From the NCBI GenBank assembly GCA_963796195.1, contig CAWCKS010000005.1, positions 1 through 64,000 on the forward strand: a stretch of 64,000 nucleotides of DNA. Direction: 5' to 3'. The notes beneath the pieces were generated by a model that saw only the letters and a program-made list of their open reading frames with translations, ran no database searches and had not been told where the DNA came from. Below are positions 1-7,714 of the stretch, piece by piece. This DNA is from CAWCKS01 sp963796195. Its GTDB lineage: Bacteria > Pseudomonadota > Alphaproteobacteria > Rhizobiales > Xanthobacteraceae. Made by a program: the position numbers and the translations under genes. How positions within the stretch are numbered: the stretch's first letter is position 1; each line of letters opens with the position of its first letter.

Positions 1-75
1 GCAACGTGCTGCCGCGCGGGCGTGCGGAAAAGGACGCGCGCGGCCTGAAAATGCAGATTTGGTATTGAAATGGTC

Positions 76-167
76 GTCATTCCGGGGCGCGCGAAGCGCG
101 AGCCGAAATAACCACGACAGGGAGTATGAATTCCGGGCCTGCGCCTTGCGGCGCATCCCGGAATGAC
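76..167. repeat. short intergenic palindromic repeat
   Basis: The ends at 76-86 and 157-167 are perfect 11-bp inverted copies (GTCATTCCGGG and its complement). The inner part is GC-rich and contains smaller hairpins. It lies downstream of the GST-like gene. This is the look of a dispersed REP/BIME-like element; I infer no coding function. Confidence 0.6.
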
Positions 168-201
168 AGGCGTTAGGTTGATCACTTGTGCGCGATTCAA
201 G

Positions 202-1206
202 TCACCCCAGCCACTTCAAACACCCCGTCTCCTGCAGCAGCGGCTCGATGCGCTGGCGGGCCTGTGGCGGCAACGCCGCAAATTTCTTCTTCAGGCCATC
301 GTAGCATTTCGCCTGGTAGCGGAACGGCGCCTGCGTGAACGTCTGCCCCTGCAGCTTCACCGAAACTTCCTTGTCGCCGTGCTGCATCGCCTCAAAATTG
401 GCGGCGAGGAACGGCAGGTAGACGTCGGCGGCGAGCCTCAGCAGTTCCGCAATGACAGCCGGCAGCGTCGTCGTCGCATCGATCCATTCGCCCTCGACAC
501 CCGAGGCATCGTCGAGCCGCATCAACCACAGCAGCACGTCGGGCGCGCGCCTGCGCATCTCGGTTTCCGGCGTCGGATCAGTCGCCAGAATAATGAGCTG
601 GCCGAACAGGCCGAAATCGGCGAGCGCGGGCCGCGAGCCGAACAGGTACGGCATCTGCACGACGTGCTTGTTCAACACGTCGAGCAGGCGGAAGTAGCTC
701 TCTTCGATGATCGGCTTGTTCTCTTCGGTGCAGCCGACCAGCGCCATGCGGCCGACCTGACGGTCGTTGAATGCCGTCATCGCCGCCTGGCGCTTCTGCG
801 CCGGCACGCCGATCATGCGATCGCCGGTGATCCAGAGCTGGGCGAACTTGCGATCGTCGGCGTAATACCAGCGATAGTGGAACATCATCTTGGTCACCCA
901 CTCGTCGCCGAAATCCTCGATCAGGTCGGACAGGAAGGCGAGGCCGGGATCGGTTGGGATGACGCTGCGCGCGTTCGGATGCCGCCGCTCCAGCTCGTAG
1001 GCGAGCGGGGTGGAGTCGTTCATCAGCGTGCCGTCGGGAAAGCGCAGCACGGGAATGACGGGCGGCAGCTGGGCCTTGATCGCGACATCGCGCGCAGTGC
1101 CGTCATTGTCCCAGACGAACGGCAGCCGGCGATAGCGCATCAGGGCGCGCATCTTCTGCGAATAGGGCGAGGGGTTTGCGCCATGCAGGCGGTAGGTGTC
1201 GGACAT
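202..1206 (-). CDS. glutathione S-transferase family protein
   Basis: 334 residues. The first ~80 residues read as a thioredoxin-fold GST N-terminal domain: an early SPYSQKMRALM segment at the position of the catalytic/glutathione-binding loop, a conserved cis-Pro region (LPPVIPVLRFPDG) and a following NDSTPLAYELE segment like the glutathione-binding Ser/Glu pair. The rest is a long helical C-terminal domain, larger than in ordinary ~210-residue GSTs. The role is probably a cytosolic thiol-transfer or detoxification function; the substrate is unknown. ATG start preceded by a purine-rich stretch (AAGGAGCGC on the coding strand). Monocistronic, with a repeat downstream. Confidence 0.8.
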   Translation of the reverse strand: MSDTYRLHGANPSPYSQKMRALMRYRRLPFVWDNDGTARDVAIKAQLPPVIPVLRFPDGTLMNDSTPLAYELERRHPNARSVIPTDPGLAFLSDLIEDFGDEWVTKMMFHYRWYYADDRKFAQLWITGDRMIGVPAQKRQAAMTAFNDRQVGRMALVGCTEENKPIIEESYFRLLDVLNKHVVQMPYLFGSRPALADFGLFGQLIILATDPTPETEMRRRAPDVLLWLMRLDDASGVEGEWIDATTTLPAVIAELLRLAADVYLPFLAANFEAMQHGDKEVSVKLQGQTFTQAPFRYQAKCYDGLKKKFAALPPQARQRIEPLLQETGCLKWLG

Positions 1207-1324
1207 GAGGGCGCTCCTTCTAATGCCGCCGATCTCAAGTCGGCTTGAATGCGAACCCCGCTCATTCCCGTGAAATCGGGAATCCGGCTAAAGCAGCACG
1301 GTGTGCCGGGGTCGTAAAGACTGG

Positions 1325-1344
1325 GTCCCCGCTTTCGCGGGGAC
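1325..1344. repeat. solo GTCCCCGC palindrome
   Basis: GTCCCCGC-TTTC-GCGGGGAC, a perfect 8-bp-arm hairpin. It is the same core palindrome that forms the ends of the 140-bp elements at 12701-12840 and 31110-31249 and of the interrupted copy at 3217-4701, but here it stands alone. It is downstream of the Cys-rich gene and could act as a transcription barrier. Confidence 0.6.
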
Positions 1345-1376
1345 GAGCGGTGAAGTGACGCGCAGTTCGCGACTAA

Positions 1377-1637
1377 CTACTGCTTCGCGGTGCCTGTGGC
1401 CTGCCGCTTGGCGGCCTCGTCGCGCAGCGCCGTCTTGCAGCCGTCGGTCAACTCATCCTTGTGGGCCACCAGGCATTTCGCAATGCGACCGCCGCCGGGA
1501 ATGGTTGTCGAGCACAGCTTCTGGTAATCGCCCATGCAGGCATCCTGCGCCGACTGATTCTGCGCCGGCGCGCCGGCGAGAGCGAACGCAGCTGCGGCGA
1601 CCGTGGCCGCCGCGATCAACTGCGCTACCCTTTTCAC
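1377..1637 (-). CDS. small secreted cysteine-rich repeat protein
   Basis: 86 residues with an N-terminal signal peptide (positive start MKRV, Ala-rich core, probable cleavage near residue 25). The mature part has four cysteines spaced C-x7-C-x12-C-x11-C, like the Cys-rich repeat seen in Golgi/FGFR-type domains and in many small rhizobial exported proteins. A second protein with exactly the same spacing is encoded at 38588-38821. The start is GTG, overlapping the TGA of the upstream gene (GTGA), so the two genes are translationally coupled. Function unknown; periplasmic, probably with two disulphides. Confidence 0.7.
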   Translation of the reverse strand: MKRVAQLIAAATVAAAAFALAGAPAQNQSAQDACMGDYQKLCSTTIPGGGRIAKCLVAHKDELTDGCKTALRDEAAKRQATGTAKQ

Positions 1638-1930
1638 GCGCGCGTTCCGTCGAAGGGGAAGGAGCCCATCATGCCGGTATCGGCCGAGCCGGCGATCTTG
1701 TCGCCGTCGACCTTGCCCTTGAAGGTGAGCGTCAGCGCGAACGGCTGCTGGATCGAGATTTTCCAGGAGACGTCGTTGCCCGAGACCTTGCCCTCGAAGA
1801 TGTCGGTCGAGCCCTGGTCGCCGCCCTGCTTGCCGGTCAGCGTATCGCCCGCGGCCTTCAGCGACAGCGTCGCCTTGCGGTCGCCCATCGGGGTCTTCAA
1901 CAGCAAATTCCAGTTGCCGTCAGCGGACAT
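1634..1930 (-). CDS. conserved hypothetical protein, beta-rich
   Basis: 98 residues without a signal peptide. The sequence alternates short hydrophobic/polar strands with Gly-Asp turns (SGNDVSWKI, FKGKVDGDKIAGSAD), which suggests a small beta-barrel or beta-sandwich. First gene of a two-gene unit with the secreted Cys-rich protein, overlapping it by 4 nt. The start ATG has AGGAGAGAC upstream on the coding strand. I do not recognise the family with certainty. Confidence 0.6.
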   Translation of the reverse strand: MSADGNWNLLLKTPMGDRKATLSLKAAGDTLTGKQGGDQGSTDIFEGKVSGNDVSWKISIQQPFALTLTFKGKVDGDKIAGSADTGMMGSFPFDGTRA

Positions 1931-2108
1931 GTCTCTCTCCTGGGATTGGTACGCCTGCCTGATCTTTGCGATCTAATGCGCGTACGTGAACGGTAAAAAT
2001 GCGGCGGATTGCCGGGCGCAAGTCGGAAGCATCAGCAAAAACCGTCGCGTTGTCGAATTATATGAGCTATCCTCAGTTTCCAAACTCGCATTGGCTCAGA
2101 TATCGAAT

Positions 2109-2729
2109 ATGGCACGCACCATGCCACAAGCTTCTGAAACCATGAGAAAATCGCCGACTCAGGCGCGGGCGGAGCATACCGTCGACGCGATCCTCGAGGC
2201 GGCGGCTCAGATTCTGCAGAGCGACGGCGAAGAAAAGCTCAACACCAACCGCATCGCCGAGCGCGCCGGATTTTCGATCGGCACATTGTATCAGTATTTC
2301 GCCGACAAGGAGGCGATCATCGCAGCCCTTGCCGAGCGCGAGCGCGACAAGGTGCTCGCCACCATCGTCAAGGCGCTGAGCTCGGTCGAGTCCAATGATG
2401 CGCAAAGCGTCATTCGCGAGATCGTTCGCACCATGATCGGCTCGTTCGCCAAGCGCAAGCGCGCACGCCGCATCATCATGATGACGATGCTGAAGCGCTG
2501 GCAGTTCGCGCCGGACAAGCAGCAGGGCACCAGCGTGATCGAGCAGCTGATCGTCGAGAGCGGCGGCCGCGGCCACGGCCGCACCATGACGCCGGCGGCG
2601 GCGTTCGTGCTGACGCGCGCGTTCATGGGCGCGATCCGTGCCGCGGTGCTGGAGAATTCGCCGCACCTCGAGACCCCGGAGTTCGAGGACGAACTGGTTC
2701 ATCTCGTGATGCAGTTCAGGAAGCCGTGA
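2109..2729 (+). CDS. TetR/AcrR family transcriptional regulator
   Basis: About 206 residues from the chosen ATG. The N-terminal TetR helix-turn-helix lies at roughly residues 18-65 (AILEAAAQIL, then TNRIAERAGFSIGTLYQYF, then ADKEAIIAAL). The C-terminal ligand domain is not recognisable beyond being helical. The frame is open back to 1986, but that extension has no family character; ATG codons at 2121 and 2142 are also possible. No strong ribosome site decides between them. It overlaps the start region of the following thioesterase, which it may control. Confidence 0.8.
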   Translation: MARTMPQASETMRKSPTQARAEHTVDAILEAAAQILQSDGEEKLNTNRIAERAGFSIGTLYQYFADKEAIIAALAERERDKVLATIVKALSSVESNDAQSVIREIVRTMIGSFAKRKRARRIIMMTMLKRWQFAPDKQQGTSVIEQLIVESGGRGHGRTMTPAAAFVLTRAFMGAIRAAVLENSPHLETPEFEDELVHLVMQFRKP

Positions 2730-2731
2730 GG

Positions 2732-3196
2732 ATGGTCGCTGCCGCCGAGATTCCCGACTTCGTCAAGGGCGACTACATCGTCAACCGCCGCGAGCTGACC
2801 GTCGAGTGGGGCCACTGCGACCCGGCCGGCATCGTGTTTCACCCGCGCTTCATCGAGTATTTCGATTGGGCCTGCGCGCTGCTGCTGGAGAAGGCGACCG
2901 GGTTCAAGAAGTCGGAGCTCCGCGAGGCTTACGGCTTCGCCGGCTTTCCGATCGTCGACCTGCAGGCAAAATTTCTCATTCCGGTCACCTATGGCGACGA
3001 TGTGAAGATCTATTCGACGATTGCTTCGCTGAAGCGCTCGAGTTTTGCGATCAGGCACTGCCTGACGAAAAACGGTGCAGTTGCCGTCGAGTGCTCGCAG
3101 ACACGGGTGTGGTGCGTGGCCGATCCCGCCGATCCGAAGAAGCTGAAGGCCGCCGCCGTGCCCGACGAGGTGGTCGTGCGGCTGAAGCGGAGGTAG
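2732..3196 (+). CDS. acyl-CoA thioesterase, 4-hydroxybenzoyl-CoA thioesterase/YbgC type
   Basis: About 154 residues with a hotdog fold. The signature is EWGHCDPAGIVFHPRF near residues 28-43, where the Asp of the CDPAGIV loop is the catalytic residue in 4-hydroxybenzoyl-CoA thioesterases. It should hydrolyse an aromatic or short acyl-CoA in the cytosol. ATG at 2732 has AGGAAG eight bases upstream; a GTG at 2726 that overlaps the TetR stop (GTGA) is the alternative. The overlap puts it in one transcription unit with the TetR regulator. The antisense transposase frame reads into its 3' part. Confidence 0.8.
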   Translation: MVAAAEIPDFVKGDYIVNRRELTVEWGHCDPAGIVFHPRFIEYFDWACALLLEKATGFKKSELREAYGFAGFPIVDLQAKFLIPVTYGDDVKIYSTIASLKRSSFAIRHCLTKNGAVAVECSQTRVWCVADPADPKKLKAAAVPDEVVVRLKRR

Positions 3197-4536
3197 GTTA
3201 AGCGCCACTCGCAGCCGTCGTCCCCGCGAAAGCGCGAGGGCATGCACAGATCTCGAAGGCTCCATCCTGCAGCGACAGCGTGGAAGTATTCAAGACCATG
3301 CTTGAAGGTGATTGGACCTGGCGGTTTGGAGGATGGATAGCCGTCCCAGCCGCCGAGGCGGCCAATGATCCAGGCGGCCCAGGCAAGGCGATCGGGCGGG
3401 TGCGGGTTTTTGAGCCGCTTTGTTCTGGCCTCGAGATCATGGTTGAGGGCGTTGAGGGTAGCGATCTCAGTCGCAGTGAAGGCCAGCTGGATGGGCTGCT
3501 GGCCGCGACCATCGCGTGCCTGCAGCAACTGGATTGTGATGACAGCAGCTTTGGTGGCAATGGCGACGAGCTTGAGGAGCCGGTCGGCGGTGGCGAGCTG
3601 ACTGTCCTCAAGTTTGAGGCCTTGCGTCTTGAGGACGCGGAACAACTGCTCGCTCAACCAGCGCCGCTTGTACCAATCGGGAATGCGCCACGCCTGTTCT
3701 GCATTTGTCACCTTGTGGCTGGTCAGAAGCCGCCAATGCAGCGGCTCGGTGCCGGCTGGCGCGTCGGGCTCGCGCACATCGACGACCGTCAGCGGCAAGC
3801 TTGCTGGCAAATGGCGCAGGAACCTGGTTTTCGGACGGGCGAGGTCGATCGCAGCAAAGCGGAGTTCGAGTATTGCAACACGCTCAGGCTTACCCGCCCG
3901 CGCGGGCAGCACGATCGGGCGCCGATCCACCACGGTCTTTGCATCGATGGTCGCATACAAGCCGATGTCGTCGGCAAGCTTGCGATCATGCATGCTGCGG
4001 ACGAGAACGTGGAAGCTCTCGTCGGCCGCACTGGCATAAAGGGCGAAGATGTCGCTCTCGCGGTCGCCGATCACGGTTACCATGGCAGCCTTGGCAAGCA
4101 ACGGCTTGGCTGCGAGCGCGGTGGCGATCCAGCGTTGCGATTCTCGATCCGACAGGTCGCGCCGATCGTGCGGGACGGTCCGGCGGCCGTTGCGCGTCCA
4201 CACCTTGCCTCCCAACAGGCCAAGGCAGGTCCCACCGTCGGCATCCACCGCCAGCAGCGGGTGCAGCAGCACGCCATAGCCGCCGCCTTTGCCGATCTCG
4301 CCGAGCCCGCGCCGGCGCTGCGGCGTGGTCGCGAAGTTGATCTCGCTGGTGTCCTGGATCGCCAGCACATGGCGGCCGTCGAACGCTGCAACCGTGCTTT
4401 CGCTCCAGCTCTCGATGATACCGGCCGTCGTCACCTTGGGGTTGCCGAGAAAGCGGTTGAACCGCACTTCAAGGGCGCGATCACCCTTCGCCAGCCGTCG
4501 CAGGCAAACATCCTTGCCCGCGAAGCTCCGTCCCAT
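3010..4536 (-). CDS. IS4-family DDE transposase, C-terminus read out of the element
   Basis: The open frame is 508 residues, of which about 430 belong to the IS. Catalytic residues are visible: first Asp in AIQDTSEINF, second Asp in VIGDRESDIF, and the IS4 Y-(2)-R-(3)-E-(6)-K signature in WYKRRWLSEQLFRVLK. All three acidic residues are present, so the enzyme is probably active. No stop codon occurs before the IS end after SLRDLCMP; translation continues through the host palindrome (SRFRGDDG) and antisense to the thioesterase until 3010. The tail after residue ~430 is therefore host-encoded. Confidence 0.8.
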   Translation of the reverse strand: MGRSFAGKDVCLRRLAKGDRALEVRFNRFLGNPKVTTAGIIESWSESTVAAFDGRHVLAIQDTSEINFATTPQRRRGLGEIGKGGGYGVLLHPLLAVDADGGTCLGLLGGKVWTRNGRRTVPHDRRDLSDRESQRWIATALAAKPLLAKAAMVTVIGDRESDIFALYASAADESFHVLVRSMHDRKLADDIGLYATIDAKTVVDRRPIVLPARAGKPERVAILELRFAAIDLARPKTRFLRHLPASLPLTVVDVREPDAPAGTEPLHWRLLTSHKVTNAEQAWRIPDWYKRRWLSEQLFRVLKTQGLKLEDSQLATADRLLKLVAIATKAAVITIQLLQARDGRGQQPIQLAFTATEIATLNALNHDLEARTKRLKNPHPPDRLAWAAWIIGRLGGWDGYPSSKPPGPITFKHGLEYFHAVAAGWSLRDLCMPSRFRGDDGCEWRLTYLRFSRTTTSSGTAAAFSFFGSAGSATHHTRVCEHSTATAPFFVRQCLIAKLERFSEAIVE

Positions 4537-4701
4537 CGCGACACCCCCTCAAGAAGGTGTCGCACTTCGTTTGTGAACTCAGGGGACCCATAGCCCCGAT
4601 GCTGATTTCATAGTGTGGCGCCTGTCCAGGATGGCTTGACGAGGGCCTTAGTCGTCTTGCCTCTGCTGCGGAGTATGGGTCCCCGCTTTCGCGGGGACGA
4701 C
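3217..4701. repeat. 140-bp palindromic element interrupted by an IS
   Basis: The left part at 3217-3240 starts GTCGTCCCCGCG and the right part at 4585-4701 ends with the inverted copy. Removing 3241-4580 and one AGGG duplication (3237-3240 / 4581-4584) leaves 141 bp with inward GTCCCC palindromes at both ends. That matches the intact 140-bp elements at 12701-12840 and 31110-31249 in length and arrangement. The IS entered the left-end palindrome. Confidence 0.7.
3241..4580 (-). mobile_element. IS4-family insertion sequence (~1340 bp)
   Basis: One DDE transposase on the minus strand fills the element. Boundaries were set from the host palindrome: AGGG flanks both sides and the host sequence rejoins when the IS is removed. 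Candidate ends are CATGCACAG on the left and, read inward on the other strand, GAGTTCACAAACGAAG on the right; they share only a loose CACA-A-CGAAG pattern, so the exact terminal repeats are uncertain. A perfect hairpin (GCGACACC/GGTGTCGC) lies just upstream of the transposase start. The 4-bp duplication is short for some IS4 subgroups. Confidence 0.7.
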
Positions 4702-4721
4702 CGCAAAAGATCGTCGAACCC

Positions 4722-5096
4722 TCACAAATGAATCACGCCCATCCTTGCCGCATGCGCGACCGCGTCGGTGCGGCCGGTGGCGTCGAGCTTTTCCAGCACG
4801 GAGGCGACGTGAAATTTTGCGGTGTGCACGGAGATGCCGAGCTGACGGGCGATCTGCTTGTTGGAAGCGCCTTCGGCCATCAGCGCGAGCACGTCGCGCT
4901 CGCGCGGCGTCAGCTCGAATTCGTCCGCCTCGCTGCGCGTGCGATGTGACCGTGACACCACCGCGAGCGCTGCCGTCTCGCCGGCGGCGGCGAGGCGCAG
5001 GCCCTTCACTTCGCCGAGCAGCGCGGTCAGCCGGTCGGCCAGTGCGGCATCGTCGATCTCGATCGCAATGACGAGAGGCGAATCCGTTTCGCTCAC
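4722..5096 (-). CDS. LuxR/GerE-type HTH regulator with reduced N-terminal domain
   Basis: 124 residues. Residues ~60-120 form a LuxR helix-turn-helix (ELTPRERDVLALMAEGASN, then QIARQLGISVHTAKFHVASV, then LEKLDATGRTDAV). The first ~58 residues look like a remnant of a receiver domain (IAIEIDDAALADRLTALL) that is too short for a full receiver and shows no phosphorylatable Asp. It starts within the last codons of the upstream PDZ protein (4-nt overlap), so the pair should be co-translated. Its activity is probably set by the partner or by expression rather than by phosphorylation. Confidence 0.8.
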   Translation of the reverse strand: MSETDSPLVIAIEIDDAALADRLTALLGEVKGLRLAAAGETAALAVVSRSHRTRSEADEFELTPRERDVLALMAEGASNKQIARQLGISVHTAKFHVASVLEKLDATGRTDAVAHAARMGVIHL

Positions 5097-5968
5097 GCGG
5101 CGGGCCTTTCGCCGATCGTCAACTTCGCTGTCACCGGTTCGCCGGCGCGTCGCAATGCGAGCTCTGCCGTGGTGCCGACACTATCGGGCCCGAGCGCACG
5201 CACCAGCGCCCGCACGCCGCGCAGCGCTTCGCCGTTCCAGCCGACGATCACGTCGCCCTGGCGCAGCCCCGCAGCAGCGCCGGGACCGCTGGTGTCGACG
5301 CCCATCACCATCGCGCCGACCCCGTCGCTGTCGAGCCGGACCGGCTGCAGCGCGAGCCCGAGGTAGCCGCGGGCGATACGGCCGTGGGTCTCGAGCCGGG
5401 CCGCGACCCGCGCGATCGTTGCCGACGGAATCACCAGCACACGGCGCCGCGCGCCTGCCACCACCATACCGAAGGCCGCTCCATCCGGCCCAAGCGCAAG
5501 GCCGCCCTCGCCGTCGCGTCGCAGCCTGACGTCGAGCTCGATACGGGCATCGATCTCGCCGCCGCGCAGGCTGCGCCAGCGGCCGCCCGACAGCGAGACC
5601 ATGCCGAGGGCCGCGGCGGGGGCGCCGTGATCGGTCGATGCGACGACCGCGAGCGAGCCGAGCGGCGGCACCGCCTGCGTCAGCTTCGCCGCAGCTGTGC
5701 CCTTGGTGTCGAGCTTGAGCAAGGCAATGTCGGTGGTGTGGTCGCGGCCGACGATCGTGGCCGAGGCGGTTTCGCCGCCGGCGAAGCCGACCGAAATGTC
5801 GCCGTCGTCGGCGAGTGTCTCGTCGGCGGTGACGACCAGCCCGGCCTTCCAGACAAAGCCGGAGGCCCGCGAGCGGTGCGAGGTCACAGCGACGACGGCG
5901 GGTGAAGCGTCGGCCAGCAGTTTGGTCAGCGCTGCTGACAGCGCCGGCAGGTTTGAAATGTCAGACAT
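5093..5968 (-). CDS. HtrA-like trypsin-fold/PDZ protein lacking catalytic His and Ser
   Basis: 291 residues. Residues ~20-180 align by motif with the HtrA/DegP protease domain, followed by a PDZ domain at ~190-285 (GYLGLALQPV, GPGAAAGLRQGDVIVGWNG). The HtrA TNAHV motif reads VVTADETL here, so Glu50 replaces the catalytic His. The GNSGGP motif reads DGEGGLAL, so the Ser is gone. Only the Asp region (TDIALLKLD) remains. There is no signal peptide or TM segment, unlike periplasmic HtrA. It probably works as a cytosolic peptide-binding scaffold and is translationally coupled to a LuxR-type regulator. Family name certain enough; role inferred. Confidence 0.75.
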   Translation of the reverse strand: MSDISNLPALSAALTKLLADASPAVVAVTSHRSRASGFVWKAGLVVTADETLADDGDISVGFAGGETASATIVGRDHTTDIALLKLDTKGTAAAKLTQAVPPLGSLAVVASTDHGAPAAALGMVSLSGGRWRSLRGGEIDARIELDVRLRRDGEGGLALGPDGAAFGMVVAGARRRVLVIPSATIARVAARLETHGRIARGYLGLALQPVRLDSDGVGAMVMGVDTSGPGAAAGLRQGDVIVGWNGEALRGVRALVRALGPDSVGTTAELALRRAGEPVTAKLTIGERPAA

Positions 5969-6081
5969 CGGAAACTCCCTTCATGTTGCGCACAATCTGG
6001 GAATTCCCGACGCAAAACGGTACTGGCCGGATGGCGAGGGCGGAGCGGCAAGCGCGCGCGATCCAGGCTACAACGACGCCT

Positions 6082-6438
6082 TCATCCTATCGCCTCGCGC
6101 AAGAGGTCGAGCGGCTGCCACGGCTTCCGCAGGAAATGCACGTCGGGCGGCAGCGTGAGATTGTCCCGACCCGAAATGATGACGATGGTGAGTGCGGGAA
6201 AGTGCCGTTTGGCGGCTCCGGCAAGCTCGATGCCGCTCTCGGAGCCTGCGAGTTCGACGTCGGTCACCAGCAGACGCAGCTCGGTACCGACCTGCTCGAG
6301 CACAAGCTCGGCGGCCTCGGCGCTTTCGCAGGCGATGACCTCCATGTGCTCGTCCCTGAGCAAGTCGCTCAGCATCTCGCGCTGGAAGCGGTCATCCTCG
6401 ACGACCAATGCCAGTGATGGAACCGCGTTGTTCATCAT
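6082..6438 (-). CDS. single-domain response regulator (receiver only)
   Basis: 118 residues covering a CheY-like receiver and nothing else. The acidic pocket is Glu14/Asp15/Asp16 (VVEDDRF), the phospho-acceptor is Asp60 (LLVTDVELA), and Lys105 sits in the conserved FLRKPW turn. No histidine kinase or output domain is encoded nearby. It lies 114 bp upstream of the PDZ/LuxR pair on the same strand, so the three may form one signalling unit in which this receiver supplies the phosphorylation step missing in the LuxR protein. That link is inferred. Confidence 0.8.
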   Translation of the reverse strand: MMNNAVPSLALVVEDDRFQREMLSDLLRDEHMEVIACESAEAAELVLEQVGTELRLLVTDVELAGSESGIELAGAAKRHFPALTIVIISGRDNLTLPPDVHFLRKPWQPLDLLREAIG

Positions 6439-6549
6439 GCTCTCCGGCCTGTTATGGTTGTTAAGTCGGCAACCTGCATAAAGTTCATGTGAGTTTCGGG
6501 CGCCGTGGGGTTCCCGATGGACAGATTGGCGCCGAACAAATCGGCAGAC

Positions 6550-7107
6550 TTAAATGCGCGCCGCCCGCTCCTCGAGCGCGTCCCGAAACGATTTGCGCTT
6601 GCCGCGCGGCTCCGCGCTCGCCATCTCCGCCGCCTGACGCAAGATCGCGGGCGCGGCGAGGCCTGACTCAACGCAGCGCTTGCACATGCCGTCGAGCAGC
6701 AGGATCTCATCGCGGTAGTCAGGATCGCCATCCCGCATCGCGTGAACGGCGAACGCGCGAAGAAGCTGATCGGCTGTCGCCGGTGGATCGGGGAAGGCGA
6801 TCTTGCGGCCCGCCGATCCCCAGTTGCGCGCGAAGCTTTTGCATTCCGCGAACAGGGCGCGGAGGATTTGCCGATCGTCATCGTCGCCGGCGATGTAGGC
6901 ATCGATCAGGCGCGGAATGATGCCGCTATCATCGATCTCGTCGCGCAGGCGCCGCTCGTCGGCGTACAGCGATGCCATGATTTGCTTGCGCGCCTTGAGG
7001 CGTGCAACCCAACCCGGGTCGTGGATGTCGATGCCGTAATCCTGCAGCGGACGCAGACGCGCGTCGAACTGGCGTATCGTCTCGATCAGACCTGGGTCAA
7101 CAACCAT
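6550..7107 (-). CDS. conserved hypothetical protein
   Basis: 185 residues from ATG 7107; the frame stays open to 7191 but the extra 28 residues look non-coding. The protein is soluble, charged and helical, with a D-rich turn (AGDDDDRQ) and two cysteines in GMCKRCVESG near the C-terminus. No domain recognised. It lies on the same strand upstream of the receiver gene, with about 110 bp between. Confidence 0.55.
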   Translation of the reverse strand: MVVDPGLIETIRQFDARLRPLQDYGIDIHDPGWVARLKARKQIMASLYADERRLRDEIDDSGIIPRLIDAYIAGDDDDRQILRALFAECKSFARNWGSAGRKIAFPDPPATADQLLRAFAVHAMRDGDPDYRDEILLLDGMCKRCVESGLAAPAILRQAAEMASAEPRGKRKSFRDALEERAARI

Positions 7108-7517
7108 CACGTGCTCGAGCTTGCATGACGAAATTGTGTAAATCGCGCCGATGCGCAGGATGAATATCGTTACTCGGCGAGTTGAATCCAACTCGAGCTG
7201 AGCAGTGAGAACTGCCGATCATCAAAGCCGTCGTCGGGTGAACCGCAAATAGCGTTAGCAGAGAAGTGAACACGGTGCATTTTGCGTGGACCGAGATATC
7301 ACCGCAGGCAAAAACGCAAAAGATCAACGCTGCGTAGCCCGATCACCGGTTACGGAATCGGCGTCTTACAACAATCCAGTCGGCAGAGCGTGATGCCGCA
7401 TCGCCATCCAGCACGTTGTGTCGAATTTTACTCTGATCTGGTGGGCCTCGCTAAATGATCGGGAACGGTTGACCTGCTTAAAAGCGACTGCCAACTCCAA
7501 ATCAAAAGGGGCGGAAA
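7108..7517. other. 410-bp intergenic region upstream of the pilin gene
   Basis: Divergent region between the hypothetical gene (minus) and the Flp pilin gene (plus). It is more AT-rich than its surroundings and must hold both promoters. I see no clear -35/-10 pair, no strong palindrome and no RNA gene. Confidence 0.4.
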
Positions 7518-7679
7518 ATGCAGCTGATCAGGAAGTTTCTGTCAGAGGATTCCGGCGCAACGGCGATCGAATATGGGCTCATCGCCGCGGGCATCGCGCT
7601 GGCGATTATCGCGGCCGTGAATACGCTGGGCACCACGATCAGCAATGAATTCACGTCCATTGGCACTGCGCTGAAGTAA
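7518..7679 (+). CDS. Flp/Fap-type pilin subunit (orphan)
   Basis: 53 residues with classic Flp pilin layout: a short charged leader, a prepilin-peptidase site at SG|ATAIEYG with the invariant Glu at +5 and Tyr at +6, and a hydrophobic stretch LIAAGIALAIIAAVNTLG that forms the pilus core helix. AGGGGCGG lies just upstream of the ATG. It should be processed by a TadV/CpaA-type peptidase and assembled by a Tad/Cpa machine, but no cpa or tad genes are in the window. A solitary pilin gene may be a spare or alternative subunit. Confidence 0.85.
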   Translation: MQLIRKFLSEDSGATAIEYGLIAAGIALAIIAAVNTLGTTISNEFTSIGTALK

Positions 7680-7714
7680 GCGAATATCGGGCCGGGCGTC
7701 GGTATTGCGACAGT

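Noticed and set aside
163..1248. Plus-strand frame opposite the GST-like gene
   Set aside because: No recognisable domain, Arg/His/Gln-rich shadow translation.
2699..3265. Minus-strand frame opposite the thioesterase
   Set aside because: Antisense to a clear hotdog thioesterase.
6435..6902. Minus-strand frame of 155 codons overlapping the receiver start
   Set aside because: Arg/Ser-rich out-of-frame reading of the hypothetical gene at 6550-7107.
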